This document shows, in pieces, positions 42,195 to 53,590 of a stretch of DNA of 64,000 bases. The notes below the pieces were generated by a model. That model was not told where the DNA came from. It saw only the letters and a list, made by a program, of their open reading frames with translations, and did no database searches. Both the position numbers and the translations under genes were made by a program. The stretch is from Isoetes taiwanensis (Eukaryota; Streptophyta; Lycopodiopsida; Isoetales; Isoetaceae): assembly GCA_021234155.1 (NCBI GenBank), contig JAJEKV010000216.1, forward strand, positions 808,001 through 872,000, given 5' to 3'. Position 1 is the first letter of the stretch. Every line of letters starts with the position of its first letter.

Positions 42195-42330
42195 GGAATG
42201 CCTGTGACATCGGGTTATCTGGAAATCTTCTGTGAAAGGACAGGGTTGATAGTAAACCTTACGAAAACCAAAATAGTCATCTTCGGTCATAGGAACAAAC
42301 ACAGACCTTTCGGTATCCGGGAGCGTAACT
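42195..42330 (+). mobile_element. LINE reverse-transcriptase scrap
   Basis: The plus strand encodes CERTGLIVNLTKTKIVIFGH, the conserved block after the YADD motif in LINE reverse transcriptases (V-N-x-x-K-T-K). Its neighbours show no further LINE motifs, so this is an isolated fragment, related in kind to the nested LINE at 25.4-26.9 kb (VNLAKTKVVLI there). Confidence 0.65.
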
Positions 42331-43310
42331 AGAGGAATCAACAGAAAGTACGTATCACGGGGTATGGCGCTTTACACAAAGATAGGAAATGGGCAAAAGG
42401 TGCAGATCACGAGGTTCCAATTAGCCATTGGGAGTTACTTCAATATGAAAAACTTTTGTAATAAAAGCGAGAACACAAGGCACCCAAAAATGAACGCCAT
42501 ATAGCGGTAGTGTCGGATAATCTAAAACCATGATAGACATGGTCTTTTGTACAACAATTTATTTGATTAAAGAATAGAATAGAATAGAAAACCACATGCT
42601 ATAGTGGTTTGTCAAAATGAATAGTGGTTTACCACATGGTTATTAATATCAGTTACTAATAACATAGTGGTTTGCTAAAATTAGTTATAGCTTATGAGAC
42701 CATTTCAATACAAACTAAAAGTAGTAGTGGTTTATTAAGTTTCTTGAGAACTTTAAATGAATAATGAAATGATTTGAAGATCAATATGTTGTGTTCAAGA
42801 ACCATGGATCACAATATGGTCCTTGCAATCACTAATGATTTACTATGTGATGGTGTTATCAACAACCATCTAGCTCAATAGTTCAGTTGCTTGTCTATTG
42901 TTGATGTATAATCAAAGAGATGCCATTTGACAATAAGATTTTGCATTGTCACACTCCCCTACATATAAGATGTTAACATACTTTGCTTATGGAGTAAAAT
43001 ATTCATAGATATATGGTGCATGTGAATTTACGCATTTTAAGAATATAAATTTATGAACCTTTCAGACGATAATAAAAGTGTTTTGCTAGTAAGACACTTA
43101 TTGTTGATACGCATGATTAAAGAAATGTTGTTTTTGACAACAAAATTTTGTTTTGCCACATCACTAGCATGTAACATGTATACATATTTGCTTGTGGAGT
43201 AGGTCGTTGTGAACATTTCTATCAACAACTTTACAGAGGTTCAAAATCAAAATTCTCTCTTCAACAACTTAAATATTTTCTCACTCATAGTTTTTTTTCT
43301 CACCACAATT
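42331..43310. other. AT-rich region with weak internal duplications
   Basis: ATAGTGGTTT-type motifs recur at about 42600-42735. A ~120-bp stretch at about 42885-43010 resembles 43085-43205 (both carry a GACAACA/GACAATA ... TTTTG ... TTGC block and a GCTTATGGAGTA/GCTTGTGGAGTA end). No gene recognised. Confidence 0.4.
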
Positions 43311-43351
43311 AAGGGGGTTGTTCTCAACTGGTAGCCTCTCTCAGACTAACC

Positions 43352-43730
43352 AAAACAAATGTGGGTTTTCTTGGAATCCTATGGTTCTGTCTTTTATTTG
43401 TATCATCGCCACATTTTTTGGGATCTATAGTAAATTGAATGAGAAGAAATTACTAGAGAAGGATATCCGAGAAGAGAAGTGTCACCAATGAGGCAATACT
43501 ACGGGTTGTAGATGATCCGAAGTTCGAGGCAGGAACTTTGATTTGAAGAAACGGCCTACTTTGGCACTTTGCCGGATGAGTTGAAGATGATGAAGAAAAA
43601 GGAGATAACTATCTTCAACAGGGAACATCGATCGAGGTCCCTTATCCTAGGATTACTCTATTGTGCATTGTTTGTGTTTTGGGGCTTGTTTGTGCATATT
43701 GTAATGTAATAGTATCTTTGGTAAGTAGTC
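43352..43730 (+). pseudogene. Small membrane-protein ORF, unit A copy, frameshifted
   Basis: Starts MWVFLESYG, like the unit B copy, then breaks by several one- or two-base differences (for example extra bases around 43465 and 43510). In other frames the same blocks appear: EKRSVTNEAIL and RVVDDPKFE. The end of this copy reaches an ITLLCIVCVLGLV-like hydrophobic stretch. Diverged from unit B, so the duplication is not very recent, or indels are assembly error. Confidence 0.45.
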
Positions 43731-44301
43731 TTAAAACAACCGCCCAACCTTCTTTGTCACTTCCAAAATTAAGAGGTTGGTTTCGGTAAAATAGCAGACT
43801 GATAACTCTAAGATAACTCTGAATAATTAAAATGCATTAAACATATAATCATTTAATTAATTTCAACCTAAAACTTTTCTTAAAGTATTTTTATAAGTGT
43901 AAAAAGTTTGTAAATTGTCTAATAATAGTTTTTAAGTCAATCGCTTATCAAACCATCAGATTTCATTTAATTATCATGATTGCTAAATTTTGAATTTGTT
44001 AAATCACTAAAAATTGAAATTTTTATATTCTTGAAATGACTAATTCTAAATAGATTCAAATGAAAATTAGTTTGGAAATCAGTTTATTCTTTGATTATTA
44101 TTATAGTTTTAGTTTAAAGATAAACTTATGTAATTAAAACTTATAAAAATTATAACAATAAAAAATAATCAAACAATACATATATTCTTATAATGGCATT
44201 CTTGAAGTGCTATCTATTAAATCTGAATAAGTTCAAATTTTGTTGAATATGTCATAAGGGGTTGTTTTCACTTTGTAGTCTCTCGGACTAACCAAAAAAA
44301 A

Positions 44302-44553
44302 ATGTGGGTTTTCTTGGATTCATATGGTTACTGTCTCTTTATTTGCATCATCGCCATATTTTTTGGGATCTATAGTAAATTGAATAAGAAGAAATTACTA
44401 GAGAAGGATATCGAGAAGAGAAGTGTCACCAACGAGGCAATACTATGGGTTGTAGATGATCGAAAGTTCGAGGGCAGGAACTTTGATTTGAAGAAGCGGA
44501 CCTACTTTGGCCTTTGCCCGGATGAGTTGAAGATAATGAAAAAAAGGAGATAA
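44302..44553 (+). CDS. Small uncharacterised membrane protein ORF, unit B copy
   Basis: 83-residue intact frame starting MWVFLDSYGYCLFICIIAIFF: a hydrophobic N-terminal segment (about residues 3-23) that could be a signal anchor. A Lys-rich stretch and the polar segment SVTNEAILWVVDDRKFEGRN follow, then KKRTYFGLCPDELKIMK. One base lost in the poly-A at about 44540 would extend the frame through NIDQRSLILGLLYCALF to a stop near 44640, adding a second hydrophobic segment; the corresponding part of unit A supports this longer form. I do not recognise the family. The AT-rich surroundings hold no other gene. Confidence 0.4.
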   Translation: MWVFLDSYGYCLFICIIAIFFGIYSKLNKKKLLEKDIEKRSVTNEAILWVVDDRKFEGRNFDLKKRTYFGLCPDELKIMKKRR

Positions 44554-44708
44554 CCATCTTCATCAGGAACATCGATCAGAGGTCCCTTATCCTAGGATTA
44601 CTCTATTGTGCATTGTTTGTGCATATTGTAATGTAATAGTATGCTGGTAAGTAGTCTTAGAAACAGCTGCCCAACCTTCTTTGTCATTTCCAAAATTAAC
44701 AGGTTGGT

Positions 44709-46277
44709 TGTGACGTTCCAGAATAATATACGGTATGAACACGTATATATTATATCGACACATCACTAGTACATGTCGACATTTCGGACGATATGTACAC
44801 AGTGACCATAAAGGGTAGTACCCTAGGGTACAACCCCACGTGAACCGATTATATTGCACATGTTAAGGCCACATGTGAATACAATATCTTTTTGCCATGT
44901 GGCAATAGCCCATTGACCAAAAGGGCCCAGCCCTAAATTGGGGATAAAGGGGCATAAACCCTAAAGGGAAACCCTTTCGGTTTTCAGCCCCTATAAGTCG
45001 GATGGAGCGAAGATTGGATGCCTTTTCACTGAAACAAGAGCGGAGGAATCGAATTCCTTAGTTGCGTACCGATCCAAGCCGGCAATCTCGAGATTCAAAC
45101 AACATGGACGCTTGAGGAGGAGTGGGAGCCGGCCAAGAAGCGGGTTAATGGTTAATCCGATAGTTAGATCCGGAAGTTTTCAGCTCTCATTCCAGGAGGA
45201 TTAGTATTCATTCTTAGCTATAGGCGACCCCTATGACCCTAAGAATGATAGATACTAACAAAGGAACCTAACCATGTATGATTAGGTAGATTAGAATAGA
45301 TGTATTCTATTATTTTGGTTCTATTGTGATGATGTTTTGGCGTTCTATCGCCACTCTTGTGTATTGGGAAGGGGGTAGAGACCCGAGCCCAAGTAGTTGG
45401 ATGATCCTAGTTTTAGCCCATTAATTCCCAATTAACGCGCTGTGCATAAAGCCCTTTGGCCGTGGGTGGTGGAGGAGCTAGAGCCGGCTGACAAGGGAGG
45501 GCTTGTCTAATCATAGTTGATCCCTGGAATTAGCGGCGTAGGGAGCGTTGTGAGCAGTCTAATACCCTGGCAGCTGCGTGAGAGGGCAGGGTATGGGCTC
45601 GACACCTCTTGGGTGATCGTCATCTTCTAGGGTTCAAGTCGTATATCACAGTAGTGGCTCTCTGGCTCGCCTTTGTGATTGGCATGAACCTTACGGAGGG
45701 GAGTGATCTCCTCCCCGCCTCATCGTGGCCGGGATATGCAACCCAAGAGTAGTAGCCCCTCGGCTATTCACACCGGCAGTTACGGTCGGGGCTCCAATAC
45801 TTTTCAGCCTATCTCGCAAAGTATGCATGTGAGGGGCGGATGGAGTGGACTACCAACGGCCATGTTCTTATGCCGCCCAAATCCATTTGCCATGAATACA
45901 TGCGCATTGCTATCCGGGAGTTAAAGCCGCCGGGTCCTTCCCCATGAGTCGAGCACTGGGTAGGACTTCCCTATGTTATGTCGATGTCGCGATGTGTTGA
46001 TGCAGACATCGTGATATGGTGGACCACCCTTCGAGGTGGGTATGTTATTATTGATTTATGTCATGTGCTCATGTGTGTTTACGCTCAAGCAGCCTAGATC
46101 GATCCAGGGAGACGGGATGAATGACACGCCCATTCTTCCCCCGTCGGGTTCTTAGCCACCATCAAGAGCCCGATGTTAGGTGGGCGACCTCGCGTCCCGC
46201 TGAATCTTTGGTTTGAGGGATGATCTCCGGTTTGTATCACGATCGGGCATCGGGCATATATGAGCTGGGCCGTCACA
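44709..46277. mobile_element. Solo LTR (1569 bp) with perfect 5-bp target-site duplication
   Basis: Begins TGTGACG and ends CGTCACA, the TG...CA form with short inverted ends. It is flanked by TTGGT at 44704-44708 and at 46278-46282. The undisrupted site survives in unit A (GGTTGGTTTCGGTAAAATAG at about 43776) with a single TTGGT. No internal retrotransposon sequence is present, so this is a solo LTR left by LTR-LTR recombination. Length and ends suggest a Gypsy element. It is GC-richer than its host sequence. Confidence 0.9.
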
Positions 46278-46908
46278 TTGGTTTTGGTAAAATAGCGGTG
46301 ATAACTCTAAGATAACTCTGAATAATTAAAATGATATTCTTTTTAAAATATTTAAAGAAAGTTTTAGATTGAAATTAATTAAATGATTATGTTTATGTTT
46401 AAAAAAAATGAATAGTTTATTATTGATTAAATGTCAATATATTTTATTTCATCAATAAGAAATTACTCAATAATTATTATTAAATAAATAACTTTATATC
46501 GTTTAATTAATTTCAACCTAAAACTTTTCTTAAAGTATTTTTATAAGTGCAAAAGTTTGTAAATTGTCTAATAATAGTTTTAAGTCAATAAACTTATCAA
46601 ACCATCAGATTTTATTTAATTATCATGATTGCTAAATTTTGAATTTGTTAAATCACTAAAAATTGAATTTTTTATATTCTTGAAATGACTAATTCTAAAT
46701 AGATTCAAATGAAAATTAGTTTGGAAATCAGTTTATTCTTTGATAACCATTATAGTTTTAATTTAAAGATAAAATTATATAATTAAAACTTATAAAAATT
46801 ATAACAATCAAGAAGAATCAAACAATACATATATTCTTATAATGGCATTCTTGAAGTGCTATCTATTAAATCTGAATAAGTTCAAATTTTGTTGAATGTG
46901 TCATATTT

Positions 46909-48126
46909 TTTATCACCTTCTACGAAGGCACCACTTGCTAGTTATTTCAAACTTAGCGATTTGTAACCTATAAGTCTTCTAGTATTTTAAAACCTTACAC
47001 TTTTAATACAGGCAACCTTGAAATTCTCTATAGCTATGAATAGGCCTCCCCAATAATAAAACCGACAATGCAAGGATCATTTGGGGCATGGTTTATGCAT
47101 GTTTTTGCGGTTTTATCCACCCCATTTTATCTAATTTAATAAGATGGTTAGAATTGGTCATCTAGGATTAAGTTAGAGAATGATATATGCTTGTGATGAC
47201 ATAGCGAGGGAGGCAGTTTTGAACAAATTAAATAAGGGACCATGTAAAACAAAAGAGTCGAATTTTTCACACAGAAAGGCTAGCCGAATTTGCCCTAACA
47301 AAGATGCAGAGGTTCGAATAGGGGATGTGAAGTTGAGGGTTGATGTAGAAGGATTCCAATTTAGAGCTGAAGTATATGTGTAGGACATAGCAGATTGGGC
47401 ATAGCCGATTTGGGAGGCAGGGGGAAAAACTCTTGGAGTAGGTCGATTGCAGGTCGGGCCCTTCCATACCAAGGCAAGATCTATGACAACAGAGGAAATT
47501 GAAATTTACAGAGATCAGAAGATAATAATACATGTGACAAACTCAATAAATAATATAGGCAGGCTGATTTTATGCCCTCTAAAGATGAGAGCATATTCTC
47601 GAGCTCTCCAACTATGGAGTTATGGCAATACACATTTACATTGTCTGAAAACTAAAATGCTACCAACACAGAATCAGAAGCTTTCATCCAACAAAAAATG
47701 GCAAGAACATCGTTAATCAAATTTGCAAAGACCCAATTTCATCAAATTTACGTGGATCCGATCAATACTAAAATGGCTAAAGAATTACCCCCTCTCCACC
47801 ATCCCCGTTTGAAACATACTGGGAATACATTATCTTCTTCATATAAGGCCAATCCTAGCTTTTAGCGCTCTTATTTGCCAATGGTTCATCTACAATGGAC
47901 CACGGTTTCCACCAGATTGAAGAGTGTCTAAATCCATGCTCTGGATCTATAAAGAATAATAGAGCTCTTCAATCATTGATGCCATAAGCAAAGGGACAAC
48001 TAATTATCAACGCCATGAAAGTGGCAACGCCAGTGAATGGAAAACCTTTGTGTGGGTAGGTGAGGCACTTATTTTCTTTATTTGTGGTTGTGTTAAACTT
48101 CTTTTGTGGTTGTATTTTCTTCTTTT
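46909..48126. other. No recognised gene
   Basis: Open frames on both strands at 47173-47533 overlap one another, and none has a recognised motif. A stretch near 48060-48125 is T-rich and ends TTTTCAG, a possible splice acceptor for the coding-like block that follows. Confidence 0.35.
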
Positions 48127-48375
48127 CAGGTTTTTGAATCAACAAAAGAGGTTGATGGCAATGGTGGGACAAAATTGGTTCCAAAGCCAATTGTGAAGCT
48201 TGTATACAAGACCAGTTCAACAGCAGATGTGATGTCTTATGCCAAAAAGATTGTGACTGAATTCATTCCCCATAATTATGAGGCGAGGTGGCAAGCAAAG
48301 CAATTCAGAGAATGTCTAGGCACTTCTCCAAAAAACAACGTGGTATCGGTCATAGATTTTTCTTTGAAAAATTAA
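48127..48375 (+). other. Coding-like block, possibly an exon of a DUF7869-type element
   Basis: Open frame preceded by TTTTCAG. It encodes KLVYKTSSTADVMSYAKKI, then NYEARWQAKQFREC and NNVVSVIDFSLKN. The pattern W-Q-A-x-Q-F ... V-x-x-x-x-D-F-x-x-N resembles a segment I associate with transposon-like proteins of the same broad group as families A and B, where the Asp is conserved. It passes directly into LINE sequence at about 48360, so it is truncated. Weak call. Confidence 0.3.
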
Positions 48376-51300
48376 ATTGGGATTCTCTTATCTCTGATAA
48401 TGGTCTGATCCATATTCCCACTTCAACTTCAACCTATACTTGGTTTAATAAGCAGAAGGATAATGCTAGAGTCTATTGCACTCTTGATAGATTTTATGTT
48501 TCCAATCCCTCCTCTGCTATGTGGGATAATAGCTTTGTCACTAGTGATGAAGGAACCTCAATTTTTGATCATCTGACCTCGGTTTCTTCATACTTCTCAT
48601 ATCACTAAGATTGAGGATAAATAGAAATACTTCTTATAAGTTTAATGCTTCTCTTCTTGATAATGAGAAGTTTTGCTCTCAATTCAGGAATTTTTATGAG
48701 AATTTGGATGAGAATAGTAGAATCGATAGTGATCTCTTATCTATGAAAAATTCGATTCAAAAGTTAAGAAAATGAAGGACTGGATCAAGTATTGGTCTAA
48801 AACTAGACATTAAAAATGTTATAAGGAGAAAGATCAGCTTTTGATATATATGAAGGAAATTAGATCTCTGCTATAAAATGATCCCTGCAACTCACGTTTA
48901 CAGATGGGAAAAGATATTATAGAGAGGAGAATTAGAAATATTGAAGAAATGGAGGCAAAAAGTTCGCTATCGGATGCAAAAATAAAATACATCAATGACA
49001 TGGATTCGGTAGTACTAAATTCTTTTTTAGGGTTCTGAAAAGCAGAATGCTAAGAAATTTCATTACTGAGATTATGGATGAGAATGGTAATACTCACACC
49101 TCTCAAAGCGATATTGCTAAAATCTTTCATGACAGATTCAAAGATCTCTTTCAGTGTAATCCTATTCCTTCCAATGATCTCCAGGATGCTAATGCTTTCA
49201 AGTCTCTTATTGATAATATTCTTCCTACTGCTCATGATATTTTGGATGCCTCTATAATTTATTTGCCTTCTCGGGATGAGATTTTTAGCATTGGATGAAA
49301 GCATGCTAGGGTGTACCATTTAAAAGTACTTTATAGGGAGTGCAAAACTACCGAAAAAGTATCCAACAGTCTGGTTGGGAACTTGCATAAATGCCACAAT
49401 AAAAATAAGTTTGAGAGTTGATTGATTTATTTTAGTCTCTAATAGTATTGTTATTAGTACTAGAGATTGGCATATTAGTGACCTTCAATTCAAAAAATTT
49501 CGATTGATTTTAATCGAAAAGAAAAAAAAAAAGTACCAGTTTAAAATTGCCGGTGTAAGTACTTTGAGGTTTCTAAAATGGTACAACCGTAGCATGCTTT
49601 CACCCCATCCTTAATAGTTTTAGCAAAGGAAATTACTTGGTCCGATGGCCTTCTGCCAATTCTATATTAAGTTCTGGGATATTCTAAAAAATGATCTTAC
49701 TTCTCTTGTGCAAGCTTTCTAGAATCTTGGCATCTGCATCCTTCTATCTTTAGTGGCTTCATTTCCCTTAATCCCAAAGATTGATCATCCTACCAAGCTT
49801 CAAGATTGGAGTCCTATCTCTCTTACTATCACCACTTATAAGCTTTGTGCCAAGATCATTGCTTCCAGGATCAAAAATTATCTTGAGAAGAATATCACCT
49901 TAATCAAACTTTCCTTCCAAAGAGATTTATTCTTGATAACTATGTAGCTGCTATGGAGCTGCATTGGAATAGGATCTCAACCGTAATTGTGTTCTTCTTA
50001 AGCTGAATTTTAAGCGTGCTTTTCACTTTCGGTTAGATGGGATTTTCTTGACTTTGCTATGTCCAAACTTGGCTTTCTTTCCAAGCTAAGAAATCTCATC
50101 TTTGGCCTTAATTCTAGATCCAATTCTGTTGTTCTTATTAATGGTTCTCATCTGGCTTCTTTCTTCTTACATGTGGTGTTAGACAAGGTTGTCCTCTTGC
50201 TCCTTATCTTTTTCTTGTGGCAAAATTTGAGTTGCTTACCAAAGCTATTTCTCATTATCAGAATCTTGGTCTTATTAAGGGTCTTAAGCTTCCTGAATCT
50301 GATGAATCTCTTAGTATTCTTCAATATGCTGATGACTCTTTCTCTTTTCTTGATGCTGATATTTTAAATATTGAATTCTTTCTGAAAACTCTTAAGCAAT
50401 TCCCAGCTGCTTCTGGTATCCAGCTTAACATTGATAAAAGTTTGATTGTCGGGGATACTTCTCAACAAAGTCTGGTTGGTATGAAAGTTCTTTCTACTGT
50501 GCAAACCACTAAATTGTTGGGTATGCCTCTTTCTACGAATCATAGTCTCAAAGGACTTTGGGATCCTAATCTTTCTAAAATCAAAGAAGAAAGTGAACAA
50601 TTACTGGGGACTTCTCTTTCCCTTCTTTGGTAGAACTATTATTGCAAATGTTGTCTTAGCAAGCTCTCATGTTTATTTCTCCCTTTGCTTTAGTTGTTGT
50701 TCCTAAGCTTATCTATCATTTGAACTGGAGGTAATCATCTAGTCAATTGGGGCTCTTTTGTAAATCTAAGAATTTAGGGGTTTTGGCTGCAAGAATTTAT
50801 TCCTTCAAGCTCAATCCTTAGCAGCTAAGTTTATTTGGAAGGCCATTCATGGCAATCCGGTCTCCCTGCCTCCAAGTTTATCGGATTACGGATCAATAAA
50901 AGCCATCCTTATGGTCATCCATCTATTGGATCTACTTTGTCACTCTGCCTTCATTCACATAAAACTTGCCACTAATATCTCTCTCTCGATGTGCAATTTA
51001 ATTAAAGCTTGGAATTCTTTTGCATCAAGCTTTGATTTTATCTCTGGAGACAAACTTCATGGTGATTTGCCTATTTTTTGGAATCCAATTCTTACTTGAG
51101 ATCATAATTCTACTATGCTAGCTATTCGACACCCAAGGATTTGCAAAAATGGTCTGATGCGAGGTCTCATTTATATCAAAGATCTTTTCGTAAGGGATAG
51201 GATCATCTCTTGGACTAGGTTGAAAGAGCTCATCAAGGGAACTTCCTCTGATAAAAAAATCTTCATTCATATTAAAAACTTTCTGTGCAATCTATCTCCA

Positions 51301-52000
51301 AATCTAGGGAAAGGAGATTGGACTATTAATGGTAAAGTGGATTACAAAGTTAAAAATGTATAATGCTCTTTCTGCTAATGGTGGAGAGTGTAAAGCCGTG
51401 ACAAAATGGTCAATCAATTCTGATCAGCTCAGGGCCTTATTTTTTAATGTTTGGAATTCCTACTGTCCCCTCAAGATCTCTTACTTTATTTGGCTCATTG
51501 CTAATGGAAGTTTGAATAATCTATATTCTTTATTGAAAAGAAACTCTAATATTATGGCAAACTGTCCTATGCTATGTGGTAATGATGAAAATATGAGTCA
51601 TATCTTTTTCTGTAGTAAGTTAAATGGATTTTGGTCTTGGTTTTCTAGTAAGTTTGGAATTTCTCATAATCAAGATCTTTTATCCTTTCTTCAATCGATG
51701 ACAAATTTAATAATACCATAGTTCGTTCGCTCTTTGAAATATCCGGAAATCAAGGAATCTTGTTTTGTATGGGAATAAGAGGCTTTCTATCTTTTGGATT
51801 AAACTTCATTTTCAATTTGACTTTGAAACTCTTGCTACTGCTCATGAAAAAAGATATGGCACTAACTATGACAGGAAGTGGGATTCTTATAAAGAATATA
51901 AGGGTTATTTTAATTTATTTGCTTCAAATTTGAATGTAGTAGATTCTAATATTCTTTTTTCTGATGATCCTAGAATATCTTGAGTTTCTACGTGGAGCGA
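48360..52000 (+). mobile_element. L1-type LINE, 5'-truncated, interrupted by a MITE
   Basis: The endonuclease C-terminal part lies at 48420-48590 (YTWFNKQKDNARVYCTLDRF, then SDEGTSIFDH). The linker follows at 49047-49290, ending PSRDEIFSI. A MITE interrupts at 49293-49610. The reverse transcriptase runs from about 49620: FPLIPKIDHPTKLQDWSPIS (49760-49820), a DNYVAAMELHWNRIS-like block (about 49935), and the catalytic LQYADDSFSF (YADD at 50325-50336). A zinc-binding C-terminal block ends LCGNDENMSHIFFC (about 51570-51610). It is closely related to the LINE at 24.7-27.6 kb. Stops and shifts are frequent, so it is dead or badly assembled. Confidence 0.85.
49293..49610. mobile_element. MITE-like element with terminal inverted repeats, inside the LINE
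   Basis: 318 bp. The left end (from 49297) reads GAAAGCATGCTAGGGTGTACC; the right end, reverse-complemented, reads GTGAAAGCATGCTACGGTTGTACC after an outer GGATGG. The outermost GGATG is shared by both ends. It has no coding capacity and a small internal hairpin (CGATT ... AATCG near 49513). It splits the LINE frame exactly between FSI and the block that continues NSFSKGN. I could not settle the target duplication or the superfamily. Confidence 0.75.
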
Positions 52001-52794
52001 GGGAAGAACAAGTTTGATGACTACTCTCGTTTACTTGGTCATCAAAGGATCCGATCTTTGAGAATAACTGGCTTCACCAATGGAGTCATTTTTTATAGGA
52101 CAAGCCACCTATAGTACCAAAAGGATAGTGAGGATCTATGGCTGCTATCTTTTTGCGTGAGAGGTTGTTGGATCCATTGCTTATGGTCTTTTTCGGTGAA
52201 CAATAACTTGGACTTCTTGAGGAAGTGACTATTTAGAAATCTGATTCATGTACTACAACCATAAGCGACTTTTGGATATGTATGGATCACTATTGATTCT
52301 CTTGGGGAATAAGGACAAATTTCGCTTATTCTATAATAACAGTTGGCCTGCTAAGTCCTATACCTTTGGAACAACTGATGCATTTAATGCCTACTTCAAT
52401 TCCATTTCCTTTGCTGAACCATAAACCTTCCATCTTTCTGTGCACTCCTTCTGTCTTCCACTCCAGATTATCATCCACCTTGTGCTCTTATCTAAATTTT
52501 TGTCTAGATTCACTATTCTGGTTTGTTTACCCGTGGACAGGAATTCAGAGTTAAGGTGACAGTCTACTATCGGACATCAGTTCCTTCTCATTTTGACGTG
52601 ATCCAGTATGTTTAAGGTCTTCAAGATTCAAGGCTTAAATCTTCTCTTCATTTCATCAATTTTTGGATATTACTAAGGGATCATAGTACTGTTATGCTAT
52701 GAGGCTCTGTATTGGCTTTAAATTGCTATCTCTTCCAGCATGCTTTCATATCAAAAGCATGAATTTTGATTTGTACTTGAAGTTTTATAATTAG
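52001..52794. other. LINE tail or decayed sequence, no gene recognised
   Basis: AT-rich, with many stops in all frames. It may be the 3' end of the LINE. There is no motif to support a call. Confidence 0.3.
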
Positions 52795-53572
52795 TGTTGA
52801 CCCTCAACAGCTAGAGAGTCAAACACAAGAAGCCAACTTGAGTTTTTACTCAAGTTGGGGTTAGAACCTCCAATCACTTAAGGTGATAAGTCTACACAAG
52901 AATTTCTCAAAGAAAAAGCTCAATTATCAAGTATTCATACCTTTCCCAATTCAAGAATATGGAGCCCTTACTCAAATCGATGTAGCTTGTTTGGGGTGGG
53001 GGTTGGGAACTCCGGAAGACAGCCCTCGTGGAGGACCCGTGGATCTAGCAGGGGAGAGTCCGGGGACTATGTCACTTGGGATTTGCAAGAAGAAAAGAAG
53101 AAGAAGAAAAGAACAAATGAGAGGAAAATGATAAGCTTCCTTGATATCAATGATGAACATACATGAGCTCTAATAGAGAGAAAAACCAAAGGAGACAAGA
53201 CTCAAAACTCATCTAACCATCATATGCTAGCTCTACTCATATATATATAGTACAATGGCCTTTGGGCCCAATATAGACACACTGACCGATCTCGGTGCCG
53301 AGCTCACCGAAGGAGGCCTGATTTGGAGGAATGTTTTGCGGCTCTTTAAATGCCTAGAATCACGCTGACGCCGACACCCGGGAGGTGGACGGGTCATCAC
53401 TTGTCCGAAAGCGGGCTCTTTGTTGACGGACGCAGGCTTTGACTGCTGGTCTCGCCGCTTTGGTCTTCAGCCAGCCTTTGATGGCTGACCCCGGGTCGAT
53501 CGAGGATCCTTGAGCTTGACTCGGTTCTGTCAGATGCATGAATAGTCCCGCATCAGGAGGCACAGATCAACA
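52795..53572 (-). repeat. 3' LTR of the Gypsy element
   Basis: Starts TGTTGA and ends TCAACA on the plus strand, i.e. TG...CA with 6-bp inverted ends. The minus strand just inside it reads TTTGGTGGGGGAAG, a good polypurine tract abutting the LTR. 778 bp. No second copy lies in the window, so the boundary rests on the ends and the polypurine tract. Confidence 0.7.
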
Positions 53573-53590
53573 CTTCCCCCACCAAACGAC
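53573..53590 (-). promoter_or_regulatory. Polypurine tract of the Gypsy element
   Basis: The minus strand reads GGTGGGGGAAG directly before the LTR's TGTTGA. This is the plus-strand primer site of LTR retrotransposons. Confidence 0.65.

Larger units (their letters stand above)
43311..46908. repeat. Tandem duplication: unit A 43311-44256, unit B 44257-46908 (with LTR insert)
   Basis: Unit A (946 bp) and unit B match throughout once the 1569-bp LTR and its duplicated target bases are removed from B. Both start near GGGTTGTT.TCA and end with the TTCAAATTTTGTTGAAT.TGTCAT segment. Unit B also has about 120 extra AT-rich bases near 46335-46500. Both units carry the small ORF described separately. 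Confidence 0.85.

Noticed and set aside
41826-42341. Overlapping ORFs of about 100 residues on both strands
   Set aside because: They come from the CTTC microsatellite and compositional bias; there is no family motif.
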